64,000 bases of DNA from a virus: the IMG/VR virus record IMGVR_UViG_3300047170_000049, positions 95,289 through 159,288 of that record. One strand, given 5' to 3'. A program made the translations under genes and the position numbers. Shown piece after piece: positions 7,448-15,604 of this stretch (within the stretch, counting starts at the first letter, position 1; each line of letters begins with the position of its first letter). The notes under the pieces were generated by a model. It saw only the letters and a list, made by a program, of their open reading frames with translations, made no database searches and was not told where the DNA came from.

Positions 7448-9251
7448 ATCAGTAGGGATTTCTAGTTTCAGAGACATTGCTGATGACCAAAAAGTAACAT
7501 TCACTGACTCTGGTATTTACTCTATTACGGGTGAAAACTTAGATGACGGTGGGTCTAATGGTACAGGCAAGACTTCTTTTGTAATGGCAATCATTGCTGG
7601 CTTTCTTGGCTCTAAAGCCACGGGTGTTAGCGCAAAAGAACTAAAGAATCGCCATACAGATTCTAAACCAGTCATTGACCTTGAGTTTGAAGTTGACCAT
7701 CAACCCCACAGTATTAAACGAACCATTGGTGGTAAAGTAATACTGGATGGAGTGGAAGGTTCTGCCGATGATGTTCAAGACAAAATCAACAACCTATTAA
7801 AGCTTACCCCAGAACAATTCAAAGCCTTGTCCTTCAAAGAGCAAGGCGATGCTGGTGGCTTCCTACTCTTAAGCGATGGCGAAAAGAAAGAATTCCTAAG
7901 CTCATTCTTTAACCTGGATGAAATCAATGCAGCCAATGAAACTATCTCTAAAGAGTTTAATCTGGCAGAGCAAAAGCTTACGGGCTCAACCGTTAGCATT
8001 ACCAATCGTGAACACTTACTTGAATCATCTCGCGCAGAGGTTACGCGCACACAAGATAAGCTTAATTCAATTCACGACCTGGACCAACAAATCCTATCCA
8101 ACCGCATTGAGCGCGTAGAACTAATACGCAAAAATGAAGACTTAGCAAAGTTACTAGAGGGTGGGATTAGCCCTTCTATTGGAATCATCAATGCTGAACT
8201 AGTGAAAATAAAGCAAGCCGTAATCAATGCTGAAGCAGAGCTTGCTAAAAATGCAAAGATTGATTCTGAGTTGCATATCATCAATGAAAAAACCAAGAGT
8301 CTTAATAAGCAAATAGCTACCGTCCACGCACACCGTTGCACGACTTGCGACCAAGAAATTAATGCTGAAAAAACTGCTTCTCTAATGAAATCACTCCAAC
8401 TAGAACTGGGCAACAACATCACGGCTTTCCAAGCATTGAAGGCCAAGCGTATAGACGAGCAAAGCATTAAACAAAGCATATTGGCTTTAAAGGCTATACA
8501 AGAAAAACATAACAACAACTTAATGGAAGAGCGTCTCAAGAACGATAAGACCTGTGTCAAACAAGCTATTGCTACGAACGAAAAACTAATACAGAATTTA
8601 GATACTATGATTGCTTCAGCTAAACGCGAGCAAGAACATGCCAAGGCTGACTTTGACCGCGCCACCAAATCTTTAGAGCATAACCAAAATGAGCTTGCGC
8701 GATTAAAGGCTGAGAATGAAAAGATGCAATCGGACATTAAGGTATTAGAATCTCTCGACAAGGTTCTTTCTAAGAACGGCTTCGTGGGCTATATCTTTGA
8801 CACCGTATTAGAAGAACTCAATTACGAGACTAATGCAAACCTTTCCAATATACCCAATGCCTCTAAGTTCACTCTGCAATTCCACTCTGACAAGATTGCT
8901 AAGTCCACAGGTAACGTCACAAAGAACATTACTTTCAAGCTCTTCTCTAATGGCGATGAGGTTTCAATTGACTCCCTATCTGGTGGTGAGAAGCGTAGCT
9001 TAATCATAGCCGTAGATGAAGCCCTGGACTCCGTATTAAGTAAACGCACCGGTACGGTGTTGAATTGGAAGTTCCTGGACGAACCCTTTGACTCTATTGA
9101 TATTAATTCCAAAGAAGCCCTTCTAGAATTCTACAAGGGTAAGTCACACGATAGGCTCTATTTCATCATAGACCACACCTCTGAACTTAATGCGGGGCTC
9201 GATAACAGCATTAAACTAACAAAGAAAAACGGGATAGCACACATATCATGA
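7431..9251 (+). CDS. 46: Recombination endonuclease ATPase subunit (T4 gp46 / SbcC / Rad50-like)
   Basis: 606 aa. Walker A GSNGTGKTS is at about 41-49, a long charged coiled coil fills the middle, and a zinc-hook CTTC lies at 303-306. The ABC signature SLSGGEKRS is near 510 and Walker B FLDEPFDSID follows. This is the Rad50/SbcC architecture of T4 gp46, which with the gp47/Mre11 nuclease resects DNA ends and feeds UvsX-driven recombination. The likely partner is the metallophosphoesterase at 13272, not adjacent as in T4. The hook sits about midway, as expected for a two-arm coiled coil. Confidence 0.9.
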   Translation: MILKIKSVGISSFRDIADDQKVTFTDSGIYSITGENLDDGGSNGTGKTSFVMAIIAGFLGSKATGVSAKELKNRHTDSKPVIDLEFEVDHQPHSIKRTIGGKVILDGVEGSADDVQDKINNLLKLTPEQFKALSFKEQGDAGGFLLLSDGEKKEFLSSFFNLDEINAANETISKEFNLAEQKLTGSTVSITNREHLLESSRAEVTRTQDKLNSIHDLDQQILSNRIERVELIRKNEDLAKLLEGGISPSIGIINAELVKIKQAVINAEAELAKNAKIDSELHIINEKTKSLNKQIATVHAHRCTTCDQEINAEKTASLMKSLQLELGNNITAFQALKAKRIDEQSIKQSILALKAIQEKHNNNLMEERLKNDKTCVKQAIATNEKLIQNLDTMIASAKREQEHAKADFDRATKSLEHNQNELARLKAENEKMQSDIKVLESLDKVLSKNGFVGYIFDTVLEELNYETNANLSNIPNASKFTLQFHSDKIAKSTGNVTKNITFKLFSNGDEVSIDSLSGGEKRSLIIAVDEALDSVLSKRTGTVLNWKFLDEPFDSIDINSKEALLEFYKGKSHDRLYFIIDHTSELNAGLDNSIKLTKKNGIAHIS

Positions 9252-9610
9252 TAACAACAAACGAAGACGTATGGGACTCCCTAACAGATGAAACTGAAGT
9301 ATTCATTCCAATCCACAAGTCACAAGAAAACGGTGAGCCAAAGGTTGTGCTGTTGGTAGACAATACTAATACGCAAAACGTTGGCGAGGTACGTGTATTC
9401 TTAACGGATGAGGAAATGAAGAACTACTTAGCTCAAACAAATAAGAAAGAAGTGGCGTATGTGCGCTACTCAATTTTAAAACTTAATAAAAGTATGAACG
9501 TATTATTAAGTAAAAAGGCAGATTTGAGATTAAATGTGGTATTATACACATTGGATATTACTAAAAAGCTCTACCCCGTAGAGACTCTTTGGACATACTT
9601 AAGCATTTAA
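9248..9610 (+). CDS. Hypothetical protein, 120 aa
   Basis: Not recognised. The ATG overlaps the gp46-like stop by 4 nt. The protein is acidic at the start (DVWDSLTDETEVFIP) and then mixed alpha/beta (PKVVLLVDNTN, VGEVRVFLTDEEM). No motif for catalysis or export is visible. Its position suggests co-expression with the recombination module. Confidence 0.6.
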   Translation: MITTNEDVWDSLTDETEVFIPIHKSQENGEPKVVLLVDNTNTQNVGEVRVFLTDEEMKNYLAQTNKKEVAYVRYSILKLNKSMNVLLSKKADLRLNVVLYTLDITKKLYPVETLWTYLSI

Positions 9611-9620
9611 GGAGAATAAA

Positions 9621-9899
9621 ATGGCTGGTAAAACAAAACGCGAAAAAATGGAATCTAAGTTTGACGATACGTTTATTAGCGAGACTCGTGGTAAAACGGA
9701 CTCCCAACTAAACGAAGCTCTTCTTAATTACATGAAGGCTATCAAAGAGAATGAAGATACCAAAAAGGCTGATGAAACCTTAGCCGCTCTTAAGGAACAG
9801 CTTGGTGACCTCAATGGTGGATACCGCGATGCAAAGAAAGCTATCACAGATAAGATGGACTACATCTTTGAACTGAAAAAAGAACGAGGCACGTTCTAA
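9621..9899 (+). CDS. Hypothetical charged helical protein, 92 aa
   Basis: Not recognised. The sequence is almost wholly charged and helical, Lys/Asp/Glu-rich with coiled-coil character (LNEALLNYMKAIKENEDTKK). A clear AAGGAG lies 6 nt before the ATG, and the gene ends one base before the secreted protease gene. Confidence 0.6.
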   Translation: MAGKTKREKMESKFDDTFISETRGKTDSQLNEALLNYMKAIKENEDTKKADETLAALKEQLGDLNGGYRDAKKAITDKMDYIFELKKERGTF

Positions 9900-9900
9900 T

Positions 9901-10788
9901 ATGTTAAAAGCAATACGATTACTATTGCTTTCCTTGAGCCTCATCAGTGTTGCACATGGAAGTGATTTTGACTTTGCGAAGATTAAGCAATCTGTCTTTA
10001 ACGTGGCGGTACTTAGGAAGTCTGGGGTTTTTGTTAACCCTCGCACGCAAGAGTTTATACCAATGATGCGTGCTACGGCATTCTTTGTTAACACTCCTAC
10101 TGGCACAGTTGGGGTTACTAATAATCACGTTTGTCGTGACTTACACAAAGGTATTCCATCTATCATTCTTAATGAAGATGGGGTTGTAAAATCTTTGTCA
10201 GACCTCGATATAATCACCGATGTCTATATGGAACCTGGTAAAGACATTTGTATTTTTAAGACCAAGCTTCCCCACCCTGGACTTAACCTAGGGAAAGTAG
10301 ACCCCAAACGTTACGACCATGTTACCATCACTGGATTTGATGGTGAAATCCAGATGATGATTTCTGAAGGTTACATCTATGGGACGGCAGTTGAGCGTTA
10401 CTTCAATCACTTTGATAAGTGCGCTGAAAGCAAGTTTGCACCATTTAGTCCAAATTGGTTTATTTGCGAAGATTATACGGTCATTCCAATCTACACTGAA
10501 ACTAAGCAGTTAAAGTCAACCGCTAGAGTTTCACCAGGATGGTCTGGGTCGCCAGTGCTGAATGCCAATTCTGAAGTTGTGGCCATAGTAAACGCATACG
10601 ATATTCCAACGGAGCAAGACAATAAAGAAGAGTCTTACCTACACTCCGTATCTGAGATTCAACATGCTATCGCCAACGCTCAATTTATACCCTTCAATGA
10701 CAAGTCGATTCTACAAGAAGTTGAAGTTACGGAAGAGTATGAAGAAATCTTTGGCGACCTAGGAGTGCCTGCGCACTTTCTCCAATGA
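9901..10788 (+). CDS. Secreted trypsin-like serine protease
   Basis: 295 aa. Residues 1-20 form a Sec signal ending VAHG. The S1 (chymotrypsin-fold) triad is visible: His76 in TNNHVCRD, Asp115 in KDICIFK and Ser215 in PGWSGSPVL. No PDZ domain follows, so it is a short DegP-like or trypsin-like enzyme, presumably acting in the periplasm or outside the cell. It sits between a charged helical protein and the RuvC-like gene (4-nt ATGA overlap), an odd place for an exported protease. Its targets are unknown; envelope proteins, receptors or phage precursors are all possible. Confidence 0.85.
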   Translation: MLKAIRLLLLSLSLISVAHGSDFDFAKIKQSVFNVAVLRKSGVFVNPRTQEFIPMMRATAFFVNTPTGTVGVTNNHVCRDLHKGIPSIILNEDGVVKSLSDLDIITDVYMEPGKDICIFKTKLPHPGLNLGKVDPKRYDHVTITGFDGEIQMMISEGYIYGTAVERYFNHFDKCAESKFAPFSPNWFICEDYTVIPIYTETKQLKSTARVSPGWSGSPVLNANSEVVAIVNAYDIPTEQDNKEESYLHSVSEIQHAIANAQFIPFNDKSILQEVEVTEEYEEIFGDLGVPAHFLQ

Positions 10789-11369
10789 AAATACTTGCAT
10801 TAGACATTTCAAGTAAAACTGGATGGGCTATTTTCGACAATAATAAGTTAGTTGAATATGGCCTTATTCGCGTAACTCTAATAAATTTTAATGTTAACGA
10901 AGAGCCTAATAAACAACCCGAGTACCCATATAATCTTTTAAAAGCTGCAGATGAAATGGCAGCCCATTTAGGCAATTTAATTCACAAACATAACCCCGAT
11001 GCAATCGTCATTGAGAACACAGTGAAGGGTCGCAACAGGCACACACAGCGTCTACTAGAGTGGCTTCATAAGTCAACCATAGAGCAGCTTATTGCACATA
11101 AACGAACATTTACCTATCTGGACCCTAGCGAATGGCGTGGAATCCTTGAAATTCGCATGTCAAAAGAAGATAAGAAGAATAATGCTTTAGTGAATAAAGG
11201 CAAGAAACGTGGTAAGATTACTAAGAAGCACTTAAGCGTTCGATTTGCCAATACCACCTTTGGATTAAAACTTTTAATGAAAGACAATGATATTGCAGAT
11301 GCCATATCACTGGGTCTGGCATTCTACGAAAAAACACATATCATGGGGAAAGACAATGGACAATCTTAA
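10785..11369 (+). CDS. RuvC-like Holliday junction resolvase
   Basis: 194 aa. The RNase H-like fold of RuvC is shown by ALDISSKTGWA (Asp7), AIVIENT (Glu77) and a C-terminal NDIADAISLGLAF carrying the last acidic residues. It would cleave four-way junctions made by UvsX recombination or during packaging, the role of endonuclease VII in T4; no gp49-like gene is seen here. It is coupled upstream by an ATGA overlap, and the dUTPase gene starts inside its end. Confidence 0.8.
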   Translation: MKILALDISSKTGWAIFDNNKLVEYGLIRVTLINFNVNEEPNKQPEYPYNLLKAADEMAAHLGNLIHKHNPDAIVIENTVKGRNRHTQRLLEWLHKSTIEQLIAHKRTFTYLDPSEWRGILEIRMSKEDKKNNALVNKGKKRGKITKKHLSVRFANTTFGLKLLMKDNDIADAISLGLAFYEKTHIMGKDNGQS

Positions 11370-11832
11370 AAATTTATTTCATTCACTAGAAATCAAGGTA
11401 AAGAAATTAGACCCCAAGGCTGTAATCCCTAAGTATGCGAAAGATGGTGATGCTGGCCTAGACCTAACCGCCATCTCCAAATCATTTGAGCGCCATAAAG
11501 ACGGTAGTAGAATTATAACCTACGGTACAGGGCTAGCCATTGAAATCCCCAAGGGTTACGTTGGGTTAATCTTCCCCCGTAGCTCCATTTCTAAGACCTG
11601 CCTTAATCTCACTAATTCCGTAGGGGTTATTGATTCAGGCTATCGTGGCGAAATCATGGCTAAATTTAGAATTGATAGTGCAGACCGTGCTACCGCTGGT
11701 AGTTCTTATAAGGAAGGTGAGCGCATCATGCAATTGATTGTAATGCCTTACCCACAGGTAACCTTAGTAGAAGCCGATGAACTTTCTGACACTGAACGTG
11801 GCGAAGGTGGATTCGGGTCTAGCGGAAAATAA
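11356..11832 (+). CDS. dut: dUTP diphosphatase
   Basis: 158 aa from the ATG at 11356; the reading frame is open farther upstream, but that part overlaps the RuvC-like gene and lacks a ribosome site. All five trimeric dUTPase motifs are present: DAGLDLTA (32-39), PRSSISK, GVIDSGYRGE with the catalytic Asp, RIMQLIV, and RGEGGFGSSGK at the C-terminus. It converts dUTP to dUMP, limiting uracil in phage DNA and feeding dTMP synthesis. A UDG-fold protein at 38631 may be functionally related. Confidence 0.95.
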   Translation: MDNLKNLFHSLEIKVKKLDPKAVIPKYAKDGDAGLDLTAISKSFERHKDGSRIITYGTGLAIEIPKGYVGLIFPRSSISKTCLNLTNSVGVIDSGYRGEIMAKFRIDSADRATAGSSYKEGERIMQLIVMPYPQVTLVEADELSDTERGEGGFGSSGK

Positions 11833-11854
11833 TTTAGACGATTTTAGAAAATAA

Positions 11855-11863
11855 GTGATATAG
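11855..11863 (+). promoter_or_regulatory. Putative promoter, GTGATATA class
   Basis: GTGATATAG lies 22 nt after the dUTPase stop and about 20 nt before the next ATG, with a perfect AAGGAG at 11871-11876 between them. TTTAGA sits some 18 nt upstream of GATATA and could serve as a weak -35. Confidence 0.5.
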
Positions 11864-11882
11864 AGTCCTTAAGGAGTTGACT

Positions 11883-12656
11883 ATGAGTTTTGATGAATCA
11901 GAATATGCAACAGATGAAGTCTTAAATGACTTGAACGAAGAAGAGGGTAGTTCCACGCAAGGTACTATTAACGAAGCCTTGAAGCGTGTTGAGGAAGCCA
12001 ATCTTCTAATGTTGCTTGTTAATAAAGATATTTTCAGTGAAGGCTCTGCCCGTGCAGAGATTCTTGAATCAGTTCAAAGTAGGCTTAAAGCATGGGCAAT
12101 CTCAGAGATTGAAACTTTGCTCAATCTTGCACAATCACAACCCAAAGCAGTAGCTGAAGTTTACAAGTCACCTTTTGACTCAGAAGAAACCACCGCTCTT
12201 AAGTTGTTGGCAAATCGCGTACTAAAACGTGACACTACAGCTATTACAGTGGCAGCAAAAGAACCTGAGATTAAACCTATTACAGTGCCCCAAGCTACAT
12301 TAAGAACTCCTTCAGTGTCCAAGGTTCAAGCTCCTAAAAAGGCTGCGCCTGCAGCACCTAAGAAGGTTGAATCAAAAGGTGTTCAAGCTAAGAAGGGCGT
12401 ACCTGCAGGTGGCCCTAAACCAATTCCAATGGCGACAGTAGCACAAGCCATGGATATTGCATCTAAGACTGCAGGTGCATCAGGTGCGCAAATCGGCGCA
12501 ATCATGACGGCAGTTCAACCCAATGAAAGCGTCGCAATGGCGACAAAAAAAAGTAATTTAATTGCTGCAGCTATCGCCCAGATGACGGGTGGAAATCAAG
12601 TTGCAGTTTTGGCAGATACCCCTTCAGATTCAGGAGATATAAATGAGCGATTCTAA
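11883..12656 (+). CDS. Hypothetical protein with Ala/Lys/Pro-rich linker, 257 aa
   Basis: The start is chosen at the ATG that follows AAGGAG with 6-nt spacing. Residues 1-115 are acidic and helical. Residues about 125-180 are an Ala/Pro/Lys-rich linker (KAAPAAPKKVESKGVQAKK). The C-terminal 70 residues are Ala/Met-rich and helical (MATVAQAMDIASKTAGASG). No family is recognised. It is translationally coupled to the next, also Pro/Ala-rich, gene (14-nt overlap), and both follow a promoter, so the pair may act together. An abundant virion or scaffold-like role is possible but unproven. Confidence 0.6.
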   Translation: MSFDESEYATDEVLNDLNEEEGSSTQGTINEALKRVEEANLLMLLVNKDIFSEGSARAEILESVQSRLKAWAISEIETLLNLAQSQPKAVAEVYKSPFDSEETTALKLLANRVLKRDTTAITVAAKEPEIKPITVPQATLRTPSVSKVQAPKKAAPAAPKKVESKGVQAKKGVPAGGPKPIPMATVAQAMDIASKTAGASGAQIGAIMTAVQPNESVAMATKKSNLIAAAIAQMTGGNQVAVLADTPSDSGDINERF

Positions 12657-13260
12657 TGACACCCCAGTAGTACCTACCCCTGCACCAGTGGACCCAACTC
12701 CAGCGCCTGTGGCACCAGTTGCTCCACCAGCGCCAGCGCCTGCAAAGACGTATATGGAGCGTTTGCTTGAGATGGAGATGGCACTCAAACAACACGTTGT
12801 GCAAATTACTCAACAGAATGGACTTATAAAGTATTTGTCCAATCTCTCGGCTCAATTGGTAGAAGAAATTACCAACTTGAACGACCAACTAAATGCCCTG
12901 TATGACCTGCACGAAGCTAAACAAGAGATTAGCCGTACTGCAATCAATGCGAATCTCACCAAGAAGATTGAAGATTCTATGCGTAAGATTATCTCTGACC
13001 GCGTAGCAAATGGAGCACTCACAAAGATTGATGCAGTAGCTTCACTTGAAGACCTCTTCACCTACTCTAGCCCTGAAGTCCCTTACGCTTTCCGTTTGGT
13101 TCGCGTTCTAGAAGCTGACCAACAAAAAGATGTTGTTGGTAAAAAAGAAGGCGACTTAATTGGTAACATGAAGATTTTGGAAGTTTACAGACTGAATAAA
13201 AAAGATGCAGCACCTGTAGACCCCAAAGCGCCTAAGACGGACGCCCCTACTTCAAACTAA
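12643..13260 (+). CDS. Hypothetical protein with Pro-rich N-terminus and coiled coil, 205 aa
   Basis: Residues 5-35 are a Pro/Ala/Val repeat (PTPAPVDPTPAPVAPVAPP) encoded by near-repeats of a CCAGCGCCTG-like word. Residues 40-130 are coiled-coil-like. A small alpha/beta C-terminal domain (VPYAFRLVRVLEAD, EGDLIGNMKILEVYRL) ends in another Pro/Lys tail. Not recognised. The disordered N-terminus next to a coiled coil suggests a structural or tethering role. Confidence 0.6.
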   Translation: MSDSNDTPVVPTPAPVDPTPAPVAPVAPPAPAPAKTYMERLLEMEMALKQHVVQITQQNGLIKYLSNLSAQLVEEITNLNDQLNALYDLHEAKQEISRTAINANLTKKIEDSMRKIISDRVANGALTKIDAVASLEDLFTYSSPEVPYAFRLVRVLEADQQKDVVGKKEGDLIGNMKILEVYRLNKKDAAPVDPKAPKTDAPTSN

Positions 13261-13271
13261 AGGACTGATGA

Positions 13272-14543
13272 ATGTCTACTAAGAAGAAAAAAGCAAAACC
13301 AGTTATTAAGACTGATTTAATTGCTCAAGATATTTCTAACGTTGCAGAAGATTTAGGTTGTGAGCCTTGGGAATTAACTAAGGCTCAATACCGCAAAAAC
13401 GGCGGCACAGTCTCAGAGTGGGACTTGAAATCACATGGTGGCTTCTCTGGTATTCAAAAAGCTTACTTTGAGCACGATGAACCCAAAGACTATGCCTCCA
13501 TTGAAGACCTTAAAGATGTTCGTAAGAAGTATCTTAAGCTTCTTAAAGACTTTGGCTCAGAAGAACGCTTCTTGGCTAAACTCAAAGATGCTATTAGTGA
13601 AGTACCAAAGGTTGATGTTATACCTTACAAACCCAAGAAGAATAAGCCTGTTAAGCGTTTCCTAAACCTAGTGCTTTCAGACTTACACATTGGTGGTGAC
13701 ATTGACCCTAAAGAGACTGGCAACAGCTTCTCTAAGAACGATGAAGCCCGATGTCTAGCAGCCGTAGTTAAGAACGTAATTGAATACAAGCTTGACCACC
13801 GCGATGAGACTGAGCTTAACGTGATGATTCTAGGCGATGTCATTGAGAATGAAATGCACGAAAGAACTTCTGCAGACCTCATTCACATGCAAGTATGCCG
13901 TGCAATGTACCTATTAAACCAAGTGATTGCTCAGTTTTCGGCCAACTTTAAGAAGGTTCATGTTTGGTTCGCCGTAGGTAATCATGGTCGTGACTCAGGT
14001 ATTAACAAAGGCCGTGCAGTTGCTCTTAAGTACAACTCACTTGAGACTGACATTTACTATGCACTTCGTTTAGCTGGTCAGCACTTGGCTAACGTAGAAT
14101 TCCACCAACCTAAGACCCCATGGTGCGAAATCAATGTTTTTGGTCATAAGTTCTATGCCACTCACGGAGATACGCACTTTAATGTTGGTAACGTAGGCTC
14201 TAAACTAGATGTTAAGTCCATTGAGGTTCAAGTTGACCGAATCAACGCCTCGCTTAAAGACAAGAATGAGTACAGCGTATTCATCTGCGGTCACGTTCAC
14301 TCTGCAGTACATACCGCCCTAAACAATGGTGCGTACTTGATTGTTAACGGAGCACTTACCCCACCTAACGGTTTTGCAAATACCATTGGAATTATGGAGA
14401 ACCCTCAAATCCAAATGATGTGGGAATCTACAGAATCCAAAGCTGTGGGCGACGTGCGAATGATTACTGTCAATGGCGCTAACAAAAATCCAGAATTGGA
14501 AAAGATTATCAAACCTTTCGTGGATTTAGATACGGACCTTTAA
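13272..14543 (+). CDS. Calcineurin-like metallophosphoesterase (possible gp47/Mre11 counterpart)
   Basis: 423 aa. Metal-binding motifs are in order: LSDLHIGG (Asp137, His139), LGDVIENEMHE (Asp189), VGNHGRDSG (Asn237, His238), ATHGD near 300 and CGHVHSA near 345. This is the Mre11/SbcD fold, and in a phage with a gp46-like ATPase it is the best candidate for the gp47 nuclease subunit. The first 130 residues are an extra helical domain with a VSEWDLKSHGGFSGI motif that looks DNA-binding. Assignment as gp47 is inferred from the fold and genome context; a separate DNA phosphoesterase is the alternative. Confidence 0.75.
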   Translation: MSTKKKKAKPVIKTDLIAQDISNVAEDLGCEPWELTKAQYRKNGGTVSEWDLKSHGGFSGIQKAYFEHDEPKDYASIEDLKDVRKKYLKLLKDFGSEERFLAKLKDAISEVPKVDVIPYKPKKNKPVKRFLNLVLSDLHIGGDIDPKETGNSFSKNDEARCLAAVVKNVIEYKLDHRDETELNVMILGDVIENEMHERTSADLIHMQVCRAMYLLNQVIAQFSANFKKVHVWFAVGNHGRDSGINKGRAVALKYNSLETDIYYALRLAGQHLANVEFHQPKTPWCEINVFGHKFYATHGDTHFNVGNVGSKLDVKSIEVQVDRINASLKDKNEYSVFICGHVHSAVHTALNNGAYLIVNGALTPPNGFANTIGIMENPQIQMMWESTESKAVGDVRMITVNGANKNPELEKIIKPFVDLDTDL

Positions 14544-14544
14544 A

Positions 14545-14874
14545 ATGAGCAAACATACCCAGCCTAGAAACAGGGGTGGGGATTCTTCCAATGAAGAAAA
14601 TCTCCGTGGGAAGTACAGAGAAGCTAAGAAAGAAATTAAACAGCTTCACGCTTACGTTAAGTATTTAGAGAAAAAGTTGCGTGCCCTGGAAGGCATCAAC
14701 CTGAATGAAGATACCAAGGATGATGTGGATAACACGGAAGAAATGGATAAGGCACGATGCCGTAAGTGTAAATCTACCAATGTAACCGTTTTAAGCATCC
14801 CTCGTAGGAGTGATACCTTAAACATAACCATATGTGAAGATTGTGGCGACAGAGACAGTGTTAAAGAGAAATAA
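14545..14874 (+). CDS. Coiled-coil zinc-ribbon protein, 109 aa
   Basis: The N-terminal half is basic and coiled-coil (YREAKKEIKQLHAYVKYLEK). The C-terminal half holds a TFIIS-like zinc ribbon with CRKC and, after about 22 residues, CEDC. It starts one base after the metallophosphoesterase stop. Zinc ribbons of this kind often contact nucleic acid or RNA polymerase; no more specific role can be given. Confidence 0.6.
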   Translation: MSKHTQPRNRGGDSSNEENLRGKYREAKKEIKQLHAYVKYLEKKLRALEGINLNEDTKDDVDNTEEMDKARCRKCKSTNVTVLSIPRRSDTLNITICEDCGDRDSVKEK

Positions 14875-14878
14875 TTTT

Positions 14879-15250
14879 ATGAAAGCAGATGGCACTGAAT
14901 CTTCACTCAATCGGGCAAAAAGATTAATTAAAGAAATTGAACTTAAAATTAGTAAGATTTCCAAAGACCTTAGCGATGAGACTGACATACAAAACTTAAT
15001 CAATGAGAAAATAACTGAACTTAAAGAATGTGTAGATAACCTAAAGAGCGGTAAGACTGCAGTTTCATTCACTGAATTTCATATAATTAAAGAAGAGATT
15101 GTTTCATTTCAAGACTTAAATTCCAAAAAAACTGAAGCTATTAAGAACCTCAACATCTTGTTGACAACACAAAAAGAGGAATTAGCTAAACTACAAATGG
15201 AACTTAAGGCTCTTCAGAAGAGCGGTGTAGTAATAGCTTTTAAGAAATGA
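14879..15250 (+). CDS. Hypothetical coiled-coil protein, 123 aa
   Basis: The ATG at 14879 is preferred because the upstream part of the frame lies inside the zinc-ribbon gene. The product is helical throughout, with two coiled-coil stretches (LIKEIELKISKISKDLSDE, TTQKEELAKLQMELKALQK). The TGA stop at 15248-15250 is followed by 93 further open codons in the same frame (see the entry at 15251). Confidence 0.55.
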   Translation: MKADGTESSLNRAKRLIKEIELKISKISKDLSDETDIQNLINEKITELKECVDNLKSGKTAVSFTEFHIIKEEIVSFQDLNSKKTEAIKNLNILLTTQKEELAKLQMELKALQKSGVVIAFKK

Positions 15251-15312
15251 ACCACTATACAAACTTACAACCATTATGGCCAGCCGATAATAGAAAGAAG
15301 CATAATCATTAA
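15247..15312 (+). pseudogene. Possible remnant of an HNH homing endonuclease C-terminus
   Basis: A 21-codon frame opens with an ATG overlapping the previous TGA and reads NHYTNLQPLWPADNRKK. It resembles the conserved end of HNH/AP2 homing endonucleases, where NH-NLQPLW-x2-DN-x2-K follows the HNH core. No HNH core is found upstream in any frame, so this looks like the 3' stub of a lost homing endonuclease. The match is from memory of the family and very short. Confidence 0.35.
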
Positions 15313-15532
15313 GCATAATAAAGACATCAGTAAGCTCAAGGAGAGGATTTTCACTGAGCCTGATTTTATTAATTCAAAGAAATATGGGTATAGCCTGGAG
15401 AAGTTCCAGAAGCAACACCCTGACAGTATCCCTGATAATATTATTGCGGTACTGCTTTGTATTAGTGTCGAAGAAGTGCAAGGTCACTTCCAATCTTCAG
15501 TTGAAAAATTAAGAAAAGCTTTCAAGATTTAA
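15251..15532 (+). pseudogene. Open frame without a start codon, in frame after a TGA
   Basis: 93 sense codons run from the TGA at 15248 to a TAA at 15530. The translation looks coding (DISKLKERIFTEPDFI, KKYGYSLEKFQKQHPDSIPD, VEEVQGHFQSSVEKLRK). It contains no in-frame ATG, GTG or TTG. It is in the same frame as the coiled-coil gene ending at 15250. Readthrough, a recent nonsense mutation, a non-AUG start or the 3' end of a gene broken by the HNH-like remnant would each explain it. Confidence 0.45.
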
Positions 15533-15539
15533 AAATTTA

Positions 15540-15550
15540 GTGATATATAG
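15540..15550 (+). promoter_or_regulatory. Putative promoter of the DNA polymerase gene, GTGATATA class
   Basis: GTGATATATAG lies 55 nt before the DnaE start, with an AT-rich tract upstream (TTTAAAAATTTA). The intervening leader (about 50 nt) ends in GAAAGGAAAAT before the ATG. It agrees with the other GTGATATA sites. Confidence 0.5.
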
Positions 15551-15604
15551 AACATAAGCACTGCTTATTGTAGAGTCCGTTTTAGGCGTACTCGAAAGGA
15601 AAAT

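Noticed and set aside
8072-8761. 229-codon minus-strand frame inside the gp46-like gene
   Set aside because: Its Ser/Cys/Leu-rich translation is the usual antisense shadow of a coiled-coil region, and the opposite strand has full-length gp46 motifs.
15245-15252. Reassigned TGA codon (alternative genetic code)
   Set aside because: Many other genes in the window end cleanly at TGA overlapping the next start (for example near 10788, 24370 and 61270), so TGA works as a stop.
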